Part shown: piece by piece, positions 7,450 through 16,400 of the stretch | Position numbering within the stretch: position 1 is the stretch's first letter | Layout of the letters: each line of letters opens with the position of its first letter | Origin: a bacterium | GTDB lineage: Bacteria > Zhuqueibacterota > Zhuqueibacteria > Zhuqueibacterales > Zhuqueibacteraceae | Direction: 5' to 3' | Assembly (NCBI GenBank): GCA_023150945.1 | Contig: JAKLJX010000015.1 | Span: forward strand, 62,001-126,000 | Length of the DNA: 64,000 bases | Notes under the pieces: model-generated | What the model saw: the letters and a program-made list of their open reading frames with translations, nothing else | What the model was told of the DNA's origin: nothing | The model's database searches: none | Position numbers and translations under genes: made by a program

Positions 7450-9732
7450 TCAATCCAGCCGCATCATGCTCTTCGCTTCGGCGCTCGCGCCGCTGGTCCG
7501 ATCGGTGACTTTCACGGTCAGCTCGTATTCGCCGGGCTTGGCTGCGCTCAAATCCAGGCCGGTTTGCTCGAAGGTGTCGCGGCTATTCGCTTCCCGCTCG
7601 AAGGTGAGCGAGATTTTCGTCTTGTCGCCGCCGCCGAACAAGCCGGCAAAGCCGCCGGATTTTCCCTTGAGCGCCTGCACGGTGTATTCCAACAGAAACT
7701 GCGCCCGGCCCTCCGGATTCAAGGTCAAATTGTAAATCTCAAAATAGAGCTGCACCGCCTGGCTGAGGCTGAATTGCTTGTAAGGATTGGGCAGCAGCGC
7801 CAAGCCGTTGCGAACGAACGGACCTGCGCTGGTGGCGGGCGCGACCGCGAACGCCAGCAGCAAATCGCTCAACACCAGCCCGCCGCTGTTGTAATCCGGC
7901 AGCGCCAATTCAAAAGAAAAACCGCCGACGCGAACGGGCGTGGCCTTTGCCAGGCGCGCATGAAAGGCGATGCGATAGGAATCCGGCGCGGCCGAGAAGT
8001 GATGGGCATCGATAAACAAGCCGCGCGCAAACTGGCGTGGGGATTCCGGATGCAGCGCGATTTGCTTGTCCACGCGCTCGAGCTCATGCCAGCCCATGTC
8101 ATGCAGCACCGCGCCTTTTTCCAGCAGAATCGGGCCGGCTTCCGCGGCGTGCTCCTTGGTGATTTGATTCGCGGGAATGGCGTAGTAGAGCGCCAACTCA
8201 TCGCGACCGGCGGTGCCCTTGAAAGCCGCCGTGTAAAACGCCATGGCCAGTGGTTCGATCTTCTCATGCCAGGTGTGACGGTCCGTATCCAATCCGGCGC
8301 GCACGGATTTCACGCTTTGATCCGCCATCTCGTTTTCGTAGGTCAGGCGTTCGCTCTCGGTGGCGTTGAGCAGCCGCAGGTAGACCGGTCCCCAGTGCAA
8401 CCGTTCTGAGAGCATGTCGGGATCCGTGATGATCGGCGTGAGGCGCCAGTTGTTGCCCACAGCATTGTCGGCGATGACGAAATGAAAAGTCAATTCGCCG
8501 CGCTCCGGCGTTTTGTAGTAGCGCCAGGATTCATTGGGATTCGCCCGCTGGCTGACGGAAAGGGCGGTGTCATCCGGCGGTCCCTGGCGGAGATAGACCA
8601 GACCCTTGTCGTTGAATTCGTGATTGAGAAAATAGACCTTGGTGTATTTCAGATATTGTGAGCGGTCGGGACTGTTGAACCAGGTGCGGAAGCCGTCAAA
8701 GGCGTAGTTCTTTTCGGCGAAACGCAGCCGGCGGTAATGTTCGGCCAGGCGCAGATTGACCTGCGCGGCGGGCAGCGGATCGCGGCTCACCCACATCTTT
8801 TGAAAAAAGACGCGGAATTCCTCCGGCGTTTGCAGTGTGAGGTAGGTGTCATACTCGGCATCACTGACGATGTATTTCATGTCTTCGAAAATGAAACCGG
8901 CATCGAGTTGCGATCGGATTGAATCCACCGCCTGCCAGAAGAAACTCTGCGCGATGAGGGACTGCTCGGTGCGGTAGAACACGCGCGCCCGCGACAAGCG
9001 CACGGGCTGCAGATTGAGGGCCGCGGGCCGCTCGAGCAACTCGCGGAAAATCGAATCGGCCTCCGTCTCCTGATCGTGCAGGCGGTAGCATTCGCCGGTG
9101 GCATAGCGGGCATAGTCATTCTGCCATTGTGCCAGCCAGCGCAACGCCTCGTCTGCGCCGCGATGATCGAGAAGAAAGCGGTACAGCCGAAACAAGCCCA
9201 TTTGCGGACCGGCCAGATCCGGCCGCAGCCGCACGGCCAGATGGCCGAGGCGGATCGCCTCTTCATAATCCTCGCGATAGCGTTTGACCAGCGCGAGCTG
9301 ATAGACCGTGTCCTGAAAGAGGGAATCCTGCGCCAGCACTGTGCGGAAATGTTTTTCGGCCTTGTCGAAATCGATCTTCTTGAGCAGGAGCGCCTTGGTG
9401 GTGGCCATTTCGCGATGGCAGAGGCCGCGGTAGTAGTGGGCGGTGAGATCGTTGGGATTGCGCTTGAGAATTTCATCGAAGCGATCGTCGGCCTTGCCCC
9501 ATTTGCCCCAGGCCACTTCGATTTCACCGAGATGAGTGAGAGCGTCGCGGTTTTTGGGCGCCAGGCGCAGCGCGCGCTCGAACGCCTTGTGTGCCTGCTC
9601 GAGCTGATTTTGCGCCAGCAACTCGCGGCCCCGGGCCAGCCAGGTGCCGGCCTCGTCCGGTGCGCCGGCGCTGAGTTGCAGCGGCACGAGCAGCAGGAGC
9701 ACAGCGAGAAAGGGGGGAATGAAGTTTTTCAT
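7450..9732 (-). CDS. GWxTD-domain-like exported protein with TPR repeats
   Basis: The 760-residue protein starts at ATG 9732, which gives a clean signal peptide (MKNFIPPFLAVLLLLVPLQLSAG); the longer upstream frame is less likely. TPR-type helices follow (RLAPKNRDALTHLGEIEVAWGKW and later repeats) over about 260 residues. Next comes a GWxTD-type domain with FFQKMWVSRDPLPA, LAEHYRRLRFAEKNYAF and GLVYLRQGPPDD. The name-giving GWxTD motif is degenerate (EFNDKG). The C-terminal half is beta-rich, ending in EYELTVKVTDRTSG. GWxTD proteins are widespread and of unknown function in FCB candidate phyla. It is probably periplasmic or outer-membrane associated, and is transcribed with the downstream NAD(P)-binding gene. 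Confidence 0.85.
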   Translation of the reverse strand: MKNFIPPFLAVLLLLVPLQLSAGAPDEAGTWLARGRELLAQNQLEQAHKAFERALRLAPKNRDALTHLGEIEVAWGKWGKADDRFDEILKRNPNDLTAHYYRGLCHREMATTKALLLKKIDFDKAEKHFRTVLAQDSLFQDTVYQLALVKRYREDYEEAIRLGHLAVRLRPDLAGPQMGLFRLYRFLLDHRGADEALRWLAQWQNDYARYATGECYRLHDQETEADSIFRELLERPAALNLQPVRLSRARVFYRTEQSLIAQSFFWQAVDSIRSQLDAGFIFEDMKYIVSDAEYDTYLTLQTPEEFRVFFQKMWVSRDPLPAAQVNLRLAEHYRRLRFAEKNYAFDGFRTWFNSPDRSQYLKYTKVYFLNHEFNDKGLVYLRQGPPDDTALSVSQRANPNESWRYYKTPERGELTFHFVIADNAVGNNWRLTPIITDPDMLSERLHWGPVYLRLLNATESERLTYENEMADQSVKSVRAGLDTDRHTWHEKIEPLAMAFYTAAFKGTAGRDELALYYAIPANQITKEHAAEAGPILLEKGAVLHDMGWHELERVDKQIALHPESPRQFARGLFIDAHHFSAAPDSYRIAFHARLAKATPVRVGGFSFELALPDYNSGGLVLSDLLLAFAVAPATSAGPFVRNGLALLPNPYKQFSLSQAVQLYFEIYNLTLNPEGRAQFLLEYTVQALKGKSGGFAGLFGGGDKTKISLTFEREANSRDTFEQTGLDLSAAKPGEYELTVKVTDRTSGASAEAKSMMRLD

Positions 9733-9893
9733 GTGAGGTAAGGGAAGAGTCAGATCGGCGGCGCATGGGCGGCACAGTGGATTTTGACGGGTGATTTGCC
9801 ACGCCGGCAGCAAGCTATTGAAACGGCGCTGCAATCGCAAGCACAAAAACGCGACCTGTGCGCCGCTGGCATTCGGCATCGTCCATAATCCAA

Positions 9894-9922
9894 TTGACTA
9901 TGTTGGCGGGAGTTGATATTTT
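9894..9922 (+). promoter_or_regulatory. Sigma-70-type promoter for rsgA
   Basis: TTGACT (9894-9899), a 17-bp spacer, and TATTTT (9917-9922) form a near-consensus promoter in the divergent gap. It supports the ATG at 9979 as the rsgA start, since the alternative TTG at 9913 lies inside the promoter. Confidence 0.6.
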
Positions 9923-9978
9923 GCGGCACCCAACTCGGCGAGCGTGAGTTGGGATTTGGCCCGCGCCGCGGGTGGAAG

Positions 9979-11124
9979 ATGCGCAAAGCTCAGCCGCGTA
10001 GCGCGTTGGCGCAGGTGATCGCGACGGTGATTGGTTTCGCAGAGAAAGGCTCACAAGTGCTCGCCACATTCGGCTGGAATGATTTTTTCGAGGCGCAGTT
10101 CGCGCCCTATCGCGAGAAGGGCTTTGCCGCCGGACGCGTTGCGGTCGAGCATCGCCGCGCCTACCGCCTCTACACCGCGCAGGGTGAAATGCCGGCCGAG
10201 GCCGCCGGCAAGCTGTTCTATGAAGCGCAGGGCAGCGGGGATTTACCGGCGGTCGGCGATTGGGTGGTCGTGCGGCAGTTGCCGGGCGAACACAAGGCTG
10301 TCATCCATGCCGTGTTGCCGCGGCGCAGCAAGTTCTCGCGCAAAGCCGCCGGCCTGCACACCGAAGAGCAGATTGTCGCCGCCAATGTCGATACCGTGTT
10401 CCTGGTCAGCTCGCTGAATCAGGATTTCAATCTGCGCCGCATCGAACGCTACCTGACGCTGGCGTGGGAAAGCGGCGCGGTGCCGGTGGTGGTGCTCAAC
10501 AAGGCCGATCTCTGTGCTCAGGTGGAAGAACGGCTTGCCGAGGTTGCGGCTGTTGCACTCGGCGTGGACCTGCGCGTGGTGAGTGCGGTTACCGGCCAGG
10601 GTCTCGCCGAGTTGACAGAATACTTGCGCGATCACAAGACCGTCGCGTTTCTGGGCTCCTCCGGCGTCGGCAAGTCATCCTTGATCAACAAACTCCTGGG
10701 CGAGGAGCGCCTCAAAACCCGCGAGATTCGGGAGGCGGACGATCACGGCCGCCACGCGACGTCGCAGCGCGAGCTGATTCTGGTGCCGGGCGGGGGACTG
10801 GTGATCGACACGCCCGGCATGCGCGAGCTGCAGCTTTGGGAGGCCGGCGCAGGCCTGGAGGAAGTCTTCGAAGAAATCGAAGCCTGCGCCGCCGGCTGCC
10901 GGTTCAACGATTGCCAGCACGAAAACGAGCCTGACTGCGCCGTGCAAGCGGCGCTGGCGCGCGGGGAGATCGATCCCGGCCGCTTTGCCAATTTCAAGAA
11001 GATGCAAAAAGAGTTGAAGTTCCTGCAGCGCAAGCAGGATTACCGCGCCCAGGCCGAGGAAAAGCGGCGTTGGAAGATCTTGCACAAGGGCTTCCGCACG
11101 CATATGAAACAGAAGTATCGCTAG
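9979..11124 (+). CDS. rsgA: Ribosome small-subunit-dependent GTPase A
   Basis: RsgA is a circularly permuted GTPase that helps the late assembly of the 30S subunit. The 381-residue protein has an N-terminal OB-fold region (FGWNDFFEAQF...GDWVVVR). The GTPase motifs are in permuted order: NKADL (G4), then LGSSGVGKSSLINKLLG (G1), a HATS-containing switch segment and DTPGM (G3). The C-terminal zinc-binding region is CAAGCRFNDCQHENEPDC. Every expected element is present. The start at ATG 9979 is supported by the upstream promoter. It is monocistronic or weakly linked to the phosphatase gene 79 bp downstream. Confidence 0.95.
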   Translation: MRKAQPRSALAQVIATVIGFAEKGSQVLATFGWNDFFEAQFAPYREKGFAAGRVAVEHRRAYRLYTAQGEMPAEAAGKLFYEAQGSGDLPAVGDWVVVRQLPGEHKAVIHAVLPRRSKFSRKAAGLHTEEQIVAANVDTVFLVSSLNQDFNLRRIERYLTLAWESGAVPVVVLNKADLCAQVEERLAEVAAVALGVDLRVVSAVTGQGLAELTEYLRDHKTVAFLGSSGVGKSSLINKLLGEERLKTREIREADDHGRHATSQRELILVPGGGLVIDTPGMRELQLWEAGAGLEEVFEEIEACAAGCRFNDCQHENEPDCAVQAALARGEIDPGRFANFKKMQKELKFLQRKQDYRAQAEEKRRWKILHKGFRTHMKQKYR

Positions 11125-11203
11125 CGCATCCCGGCCTTTGAGCGCGATGCAGCGATCAGAAGTGGAATAACACTCATCCTTTCAACCCAGCCGGGTATTC
11201 CCC

Positions 11204-12433
11204 GTGGCACAGCAATCGCAGATCGATGATTTCCTGCTGCTCCAGCGTGTGGCGCAACGCATCAGTTCCATTCTCGACCTGGACGCGCTGCTCGAGCAAA
11301 TCGTCGATGACGTGGCACAGACGTTCGGCTATACGCGCTCGGCGATTCTGCTGCTGGCGCCGGGCGGCCGCGAGGTCGTGATCGCGGCGGTGCGCGGGTG
11401 GACCTCGCACTATCACGTCAAAGGCGAACGCTTCCCGGCCAGCGCGGGCATGATCGGCCACGTCGTGCAAACCGGCAAAACCTGCTATGCGCCGGATGTC
11501 TCCCGCAATCCCTACTACATGGTGAGCGAAGCTTCGACGCGCTCGGAGGTGGATATTCCCATCACCGCGCGCGGCCAGCTCATCGGCGTGTTCAACGCGC
11601 AGCACCCCAATCTGGATGCCTTCCCGCCCCCTCGCTTGCAACTGCTCGAAGCCCTGGCCGGACACCTGGGCGTGGCCATCGCCAACGCGCGCTTGTTCGA
11701 GCGCGAACGCAAGGAGAAGGAACGCATGCTGCAGGAACTGGCGGAAGCGCGTGCGATTCAATCCCGTCTCTTTCCCAAACAGCCGCCGCAGGTGCCGCGC
11801 TTCCGGATTTCCGGCCTCTCGCAACCGTGCCTCGCGGTGGGCGGCGATTGGTATGATTACATTCAATTGCCGGGCGGCCGCGTGGCAGTGGTGGTGGGCG
11901 ATGTTGCCGGCAAGGGCACCGGTGCGGCGCTGTTGATGGCCTCGACCCGCAGCATTCTGCGCCTGCACGCGGAACACGGCGGATCACCCAGCGCCGTGCT
12001 CACCGCAGTCAATCGCGTCTTGCTCGCTGATCTGCCCACGGCCAAATTCATCACGATGATCTATGCGGTGCTCGATCCGGAGCGCGGCACCCTCACTTTT
12101 GCCAATGCCGGTCATCTTCCTCCCATTTTGGTGGATGCCAGCGGCAGCCGGCCGCTTATCGCCAAGCCGGAGTTGCCGCTGGGCGTGCGCGCGGGCACCT
12201 ATTCCGACCAGGAGCTGACGCTGATGCCGGCCAGCCGTCTGTTCCTGTATTCCGACGGCGTGATCGAAGCCAGAAACGCTGCACTTGAAGAATATGGCGA
12301 GCTTCGCCTGCTGCAGCACCTGGCGACGCCGCTGGCTTCAGTGGAGAGCCTGCTGCAAGACGTGCTGGCACACGCGCAGGGCGAGCCGGTGCGGGATGAC
12401 ATTACCATTGTCGCCGTGGAGGCGCTGGTGTGA
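11204..12433 (+). CDS. GAF-domain SpoIIE/RsbU-type PP2C phosphatase
   Basis: The 409-residue protein starts at a GTG. An N-terminal GAF domain (about residues 20-165) is followed by a coiled-coil linker (RERKEKERMLQELAEAR). The C-terminal PP2C/SpoIIE phosphatase domain has the metal-binding motifs VGGDWYD, VVGDVAGKG and LYSDGVIEA, and closes with DDITIVAV. Such proteins dephosphorylate anti-anti-sigma factors or other serine/threonine phosphoproteins in partner-switch pathways, triggered by a ligand in the GAF domain. No anti-sigma factor or STAS regulator is adjacent, so the target is unknown. Confidence 0.92.
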   Translation: MAQQSQIDDFLLLQRVAQRISSILDLDALLEQIVDDVAQTFGYTRSAILLLAPGGREVVIAAVRGWTSHYHVKGERFPASAGMIGHVVQTGKTCYAPDVSRNPYYMVSEASTRSEVDIPITARGQLIGVFNAQHPNLDAFPPPRLQLLEALAGHLGVAIANARLFERERKEKERMLQELAEARAIQSRLFPKQPPQVPRFRISGLSQPCLAVGGDWYDYIQLPGGRVAVVVGDVAGKGTGAALLMASTRSILRLHAEHGGSPSAVLTAVNRVLLADLPTAKFITMIYAVLDPERGTLTFANAGHLPPILVDASGSRPLIAKPELPLGVRAGTYSDQELTLMPASRLFLYSDGVIEARNAALEEYGELRLLQHLATPLASVESLLQDVLAHAQGEPVRDDITIVAVEALV

Positions 12434-12504
12434 CGTGAGTTGGCCGGACAAGGGCAGTGGGGGTGACGGTATGAGGCATTTCATGATTTGACTTTTCCGA
12501 ATTC

Positions 12505-12576
12505 AGCGCAGAAACGCAGAGTCGCTGAGAATCCAGGCCGTATCTCACTTCGCGCCCTTCGCGACGCGGCAGTGAA
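12505..12576. repeat. Housekeeping-type intergenic repeat (CGCAGA / CTTCGCG)
   Basis: It contains CGCAGAAACGCAGAGTCGC followed by CTTCGCGCCCTTCGCGACGCGG. The same paired motif, in a different arrangement, recurs at 27613-27705. The motifs are quasi-repetitive and non-coding. Confidence 0.5.
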
Positions 12577-12616
12577 TTCTGGAACGCGACCTCGTCAAGC
12601 CAAGAAAGGAGAACAG

Positions 12617-13396
12617 GTGACAGCTCTTATTGTCGGCGCGAGCGGCGCCACTGGCCGGCTGTTGGTGCAGCAGCTTCTTGCTCGCGGCGTCGATGTCAAG
12701 GTCGTTGTGCGATCACCCGACCGGCTCCCCGCCGAAATTCGGCATCAGGCCGGCTTGACCGTGATCCAGGCCAGTGTGCTGGAACTCAGCGACGCTGAGA
12801 TGGCGCGGCAGGTCAAGGGTTGTGCGGCGGTGGCTTCCTGTCTGGGACACAACTTGACTTTCAAAGGCATATTCGGCCACCCGCGCCTGCTGGTCACCGA
12901 GGCCACGCGCCGCTTGTGTGAGGCCATCAAGGTCAACCAGGCGGAACAGCCCGTGCGCTTCGTGCTGATGAACACCACGGGCAACCGCAATCGCGATCTC
13001 GCCGAGCCAATCTCTTTCGCACAAAAGTGCGTGCTGGGACTGCTGCGCGCGTTGCTGCCGCCGCACTTGGACAACGAGCGGGCTGCCGATTATCTGCGCA
13101 CGCAGATCGGCCAGCATGACAGCGCTATCGAGTGGGTGGCGGTTCGTCCGGACGGCCTGCTGGATGAAAACCAAGTCACCGCATATGAGGTGTACCCTTC
13201 CCCGATTCGCAGCGCCCTCTTTGACCCGGGCGTGACCAGCCGGATCAATGTCGGCCATTTCATGGCGGAGCTGATGACCGGCGGCGATCTCTGGGCGCGA
13301 TGGAAGGGACAAATGCCGGTGATCTACAACAAGATTTCGCCGCCAACCAAACCGGCGGCAAAATCGAGAGCGAAATCCGGCCGCGCCGAGGCGTGA
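12617..13396 (+). CDS. NAD(P)-binding SDR-like protein (NmrA/YwnB type)
   Basis: The GTG at 12617 has a strong AAAGGAG ribosome-binding site 6 nt upstream and gives a 259-residue protein. The upstream in-frame extension lies in repeat DNA and is unlikely to be translated. The N-terminus TALIVGASGATGRLLVQQLL is the glycine-rich NAD(P)-binding motif, and VRSPDRLPA is typical of NmrA-like atypical SDRs. The later motifs ASCLGHNLTFKGIFG and FVLMNTTGNRNRDL fit this group. It lacks the classical YxxxK pair. The C-terminal tail (KPAAKSRAKSGRAEA) is basic and low-complexity. Its substrate is unknown. Confidence 0.8.
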   Translation: MTALIVGASGATGRLLVQQLLARGVDVKVVVRSPDRLPAEIRHQAGLTVIQASVLELSDAEMARQVKGCAAVASCLGHNLTFKGIFGHPRLLVTEATRRLCEAIKVNQAEQPVRFVLMNTTGNRNRDLAEPISFAQKCVLGLLRALLPPHLDNERAADYLRTQIGQHDSAIEWVAVRPDGLLDENQVTAYEVYPSPIRSALFDPGVTSRINVGHFMAELMTGGDLWARWKGQMPVIYNKISPPTKPAAKSRAKSGRAEA

Positions 13397-13435
13397 CGAT
13401 CGCCTCCACGCGCAGGCGCAGCCCAAGCCTCGGGT

Positions 13436-13625
13436 GACAGGATTCGCAGGATTGACAGGATTACTGCGATTTTGCCTGCGTGACGCAGCCTCATTTTTTC
13501 TGGCAATGTCGCGGTTGGCATTGGCTTGCCGGCGTGCCGACCGACGGGCGGACTGAACGGACAACGACGCTTTGCCGCAAAAAACACTGGAAACTCGAAT
13601 CCCGTCAAACCTGTTTCATCCTGTC
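13436..13625. repeat. GACAGGAT-type repeat pair in inverted orientation
   Basis: GACAGGATTCGCAGGATTGA at 13436 and the complementary-type string CCTGTTTCATCCTGTC ending at 13625 bound this spacer. The same GACAGGAT word starts every unit of the tandem array at 21531-22318. Otherwise the 285-bp gap between genes looks empty. Confidence 0.5.
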
Positions 13626-13681
13626 CAAACGATGAATCGCAATTCCGGCGTCAGGCCAGCAGCGCCGCGAGGACTTTCTCC

Positions 13682-14260
13682 ATGACCAGCAACTCTTTCA
13701 ATCCGCTGACGATCATTCAAAAATACTTTGATCCGGCCGGCCCGGCGTATCGCGTGCTGGTGGTGCACAGCGTGCTGGTGGCGGCCAAGGCCCTGGCGCT
13801 GGCGCGCGCTTATCAGCGCCGCCATCCGGAAGCCGCGCTCGATTTGACGTTCATCGAGCAGGCCGCCTGGCTGCATGACATCGGCATCTTGCGCTGCCAT
13901 GCGCCCAAGATTCACTGCCACGGCAGCGAGCCTTACATTCGCCACACCATCATCGGCCGGGAGATTCTGGAGCAGGAGGGACTGCCGGCGCATGCCCTGG
14001 TGTGCGAGCGCCACACCGGCGCGGGTTTGACGGCCGCGGAAGTGATGCAGCAGAAGCTGCCGCTGCCGGTACGTGACTATCTTCCCCTGAGTCTCGAGGA
14101 AAAAATCATCTGTCTGGCCGACCGCTTTTACGTCAAGCCGGAGGCAATGCTGTATCAAGAATTGACGCCGGCGGAGATCAAGGAAAAACTCGCGAAGCAC
14201 GGGCCGGCGGTGCTCGCGCGCTGGCAGGAGTTGTGCGATTTGTTTTTGCCGGAGGCGTGA
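13682..14260 (+). CDS. HD-domain phosphohydrolase-like protein
   Basis: The ATG at 13682 has GAGG about 10 nt upstream and gives 192 residues. The metal-binding HD signature is complete: H29 (VLVVHSVLVA), H65-D66 (AAWLHDIGIL) and D147 (ICLADRFY). Extra histidines at 73, 78 and 80 lie in an insertion after the HD pair. The family hydrolyses nucleotides or phosphate esters, but this subgroup has no assigned substrate. It stands alone between repeat-rich spacers. Confidence 0.85.
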   Translation: MTSNSFNPLTIIQKYFDPAGPAYRVLVVHSVLVAAKALALARAYQRRHPEAALDLTFIEQAAWLHDIGILRCHAPKIHCHGSEPYIRHTIIGREILEQEGLPAHALVCERHTGAGLTAAEVMQQKLPLPVRDYLPLSLEEKIICLADRFYVKPEAMLYQELTPAEIKEKLAKHGPAVLARWQELCDLFLPEA

Positions 14261-14335
14261 GCAGGCTTGTTTCTGCGACGGCTTGGCCGTTGCATCAAGC
14301 GCCTCGGAGTTGCCACGAAGCTCGCAGTTTTGGAA

Positions 14336-14356
14336 ACCCCCGGCTCAGCCGGGGGT
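14336..14356 (+). terminator. Possible intrinsic terminator after the HD gene
   Basis: ACCCCCGGCtcaGCCGGGGGT is a 9-bp perfect stem with a 3-nt loop. It is followed after a few bases by GGGTTTT, a weak T-run. It could equally be a REP-like repeat. Confidence 0.35.
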
Positions 14357-14390
14357 GGAGGGTTTTCGGACGGGCACGAACCACAACGTT

Positions 14391-14650
14391 GAGTCGAATT
14401 CTACTGCACAGACAAATAGCCACAAAAAGGCGAAAGGTGGAGGCGAAGGGCAACGCCCTGGGAAAGCTGTGACCAAGAGAAATCACCAAGCCCCAGCAGG
14501 GCGCCATAGAACCGTTAGGAATACCGTCCCTTCAGGGCTAAATGCGACAAATCCTATCAGTTCCCAGGGCGCTGCCCGTGGGCTATCACATGCGACCCCA
14601 TTGGCGTCAACCCGGCCTTCTGAACGAGGAGAGTGTATGCTTAACGTTTT
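14391..14650 (+). repeat. Dispersed ~250-bp structured repeat, copy A
   Basis: The shared landmarks occur in order: AGTCGAATTC, GCACAG, GGGCAACGCCC (a hairpin at 14448-14458), ATCACCAAGCCCC, CAGGGCTA, CCCAGGGCGCTGCCC, ACATGCG and GAGTGTATG. Copies B (27315-27556) and C (27877-28138) keep the same order and spacing on the same strand. The blocks are rich in short G/C hairpins, and none holds a conserved reading frame. Confidence 0.8.
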
Positions 14651-14694
14651 AGCACCAACCGGCTTTTCACCCAGCGGAGAGGAAAGGACTTACC

Positions 14695-16107
14695 ATGTCA
14701 ACCATCAAATTCTTTGACCAGGTCAATCGCAATTTTGACAAGGCCGCGGCGTTTCTGAAATATCCCCAGGGTCTGCTCGATCAGATCAAAATCTGCAACA
14801 GCGTCTATCACATCACCTTTCCCTTGAAGAAGGATGATGGCGCGATCGCGACGATTCACGCCTGGCGCGCGGAGCACAGCCATCACAAGTTGCCGGCAAA
14901 GGGCGGCATCCGCTACAGTCCGATGGCCAATGAAGATGAAGTCATGGCGCTGGCCGCATTGATGACCTACAAATGCGCGATTGTTGACGTGCCGTTTGGC
15001 GGGGCCAAGGGCGCGATCAGAATCGACAAGCGCAACTATTCGCAGGCCGAGCTGGAGCGCCTGACGCGGCGCTACACCTATGAGCTGGTCAAGAAAAACT
15101 TCATCGGGCCGGGCGTCGATGTCCCCGCGCCGGATTACGGCACCGGCCCGGCCGAGATGTCGTGGATCGCGGACACCTACAACGCCCTGACGCCCGCGGG
15201 CCTGGATACCATGGCCTGCGTCACCGGCAAACCCGTGACCCAGGGCGGCGTGCGCGGCCGCACCGAAGCCACCGGCCGCGGCGTGTATTTCGGCATTCGC
15301 GAAGCCTGCAATGACGCCGCGGACATGCGCAAGCTCGGCCTGACTCCCGGCTTGTCCGGCAAAACCGCGATGGTGCAGGGCTTGGGCAACGTCGGCTATC
15401 ACGCGGCAAAATTTCTGCAAGAGGGCGGCGCCACCCTTGTTGGCTTGATCGAATACGAAGGCGCGATCTACAACGCCAAAGGGCTGGATCTGGAGAAAGT
15501 GATGCAGCATCGCCGCGAAACGAAGTCGCTGCTCGGTTTTCCCGGCGCCACCAGCACGCCCAAGAACGCCGAGGGGCTGGAGTGGGAATGCGACATTCTG
15601 GTGCCGGCCGCGCTGGAGAATCAAATCACCGCGGAAAACGTCGGCCGCCTCAAGACCAAGATCGTGGCCGAAGGCGCCAACGGCCCGGTGACCGCGGATG
15701 CCAACGAAGCTTTGCTGCAAAAGGGCGTGCACATCATTCCCGACATGTATCTCAACGCCGGCGGGGTGACGGTTTCCTATTTCGAGTGGCTGAAGAATCT
15801 CTCGCACGTGCGCTTCGGCCGCATGGGCAAGCGTTTCGAAGAGAGCATGAACAAGCGGATGCTGCAAGCGGTCGAGGAGCTGACCGGCAGCAAATTTCCT
15901 CAAAACATCTTTGACCAAATCGCGCACGGCGCCGACGAGGAGGATTTGGTGAACTCCGGCCTGGAGGAGACCATGATCTCGGCCTATAACCAGATCAACG
16001 AAATTCGCAAGCAACACGGCGGCAAGATCGACCTGCGCACCGCCGCGTTCATCAGTGCCATCGACAAAGTCGCGCGCTCGTACATGGAGTTGGGCATTTT
16101 CCCGTGA
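14695..16107 (+). CDS. gdhA: Glutamate dehydrogenase (Glu/Leu/Phe/Val dehydrogenase family)
   Basis: The 470-residue enzyme interconverts glutamate and 2-oxoglutarate plus ammonia with NAD(P). It has the catalytic-lysine region [25 protein letters not shown], and [20 protein letters not shown] with the conserved aspartate. The Rossmann motif is [15 protein letters not shown], and [16 protein letters not shown] is also typical. A GGAAAGGA ribosome-binding site precedes the ATG. The length and motifs are ordinary for hexameric GDH of about 420-470 residues, with a slightly longer C-terminus. The coenzyme preference is not decided. The gene is flanked by repeat DNA and the large CHAT-NTPase gene. 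Confidence 0.96.
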   Translation: MSTIKFFDQVNRNFDKAAAFLKYPQGLLDQIKICNSVYHITFPLKKDDGAIATIHAWRAEHSHHKLPAKGGIRYSPMANEDEVMALAALMTYKCAIVDVPFGGAKGAIRIDKRNYSQAELERLTRRYTYELVKKNFIGPGVDVPAPDYGTGPAEMSWIADTYNALTPAGLDTMACVTGKPVTQGGVRGRTEATGRGVYFGIREACNDAADMRKLGLTPGLSGKTAMVQGLGNVGYHAAKFLQEGGATLVGLIEYEGAIYNAKGLDLEKVMQHRRETKSLLGFPGATSTPKNAEGLEWECDILVPAALENQITAENVGRLKTKIVAEGANGPVTADANEALLQKGVHIIPDMYLNAGGVTVSYFEWLKNLSHVRFGRMGKRFEESMNKRMLQAVEELTGSKFPQNIFDQIAHGADEEDLVNSGLEETMISAYNQINEIRKQHGGKIDLRTAAFISAIDKVARSYMELGIFP

Positions 16108-16400
16108 GAGGATTCTCAATGCAGTGAAGTTTATCCTCGCATGATCAAGGATTAGGATTGTTGCCGGCAGGGAGCCTGTCCACAGCGGCCACAAGCCCAG
16201 CGCAGGAGAGGATGCTCACAGCATGACAGCCAGGGGGGATGGTCAAACGCGCCGGCGTTGTTGCGCGCGGCGTCATCCTGCAAAGGAACTTCACCGCCAG
16301 GATGCCGGGAATGCCAAGGCAAATCTGACCTTCAACTTTGCGAGCCTGGCATCTGCGCGGTGAATAAAGGTGATTCCGGCTTGCCCGGTTGGGAGAACGC

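Larger units (their letters stand above)
14261..14694. other. Intergenic region with hairpin and dispersed 250-bp repeat
   Basis: No gene is apparent. It holds a GC-rich hairpin (14336-14356), repeat copy A (14391-14650) and the ribosome-binding site of gdhA (GGAAAGGA near 14681). Confidence 0.6.

Noticed and set aside
9913-9978. Longer rsgA start at TTG 9913
   Set aside because: It lies inside the promoter core and adds residues not conserved in RsgA.
14698-16194. 498-residue minus-strand frame
   Set aside because: Mirrors glutamate dehydrogenase almost end to end and has no recognisable domain.
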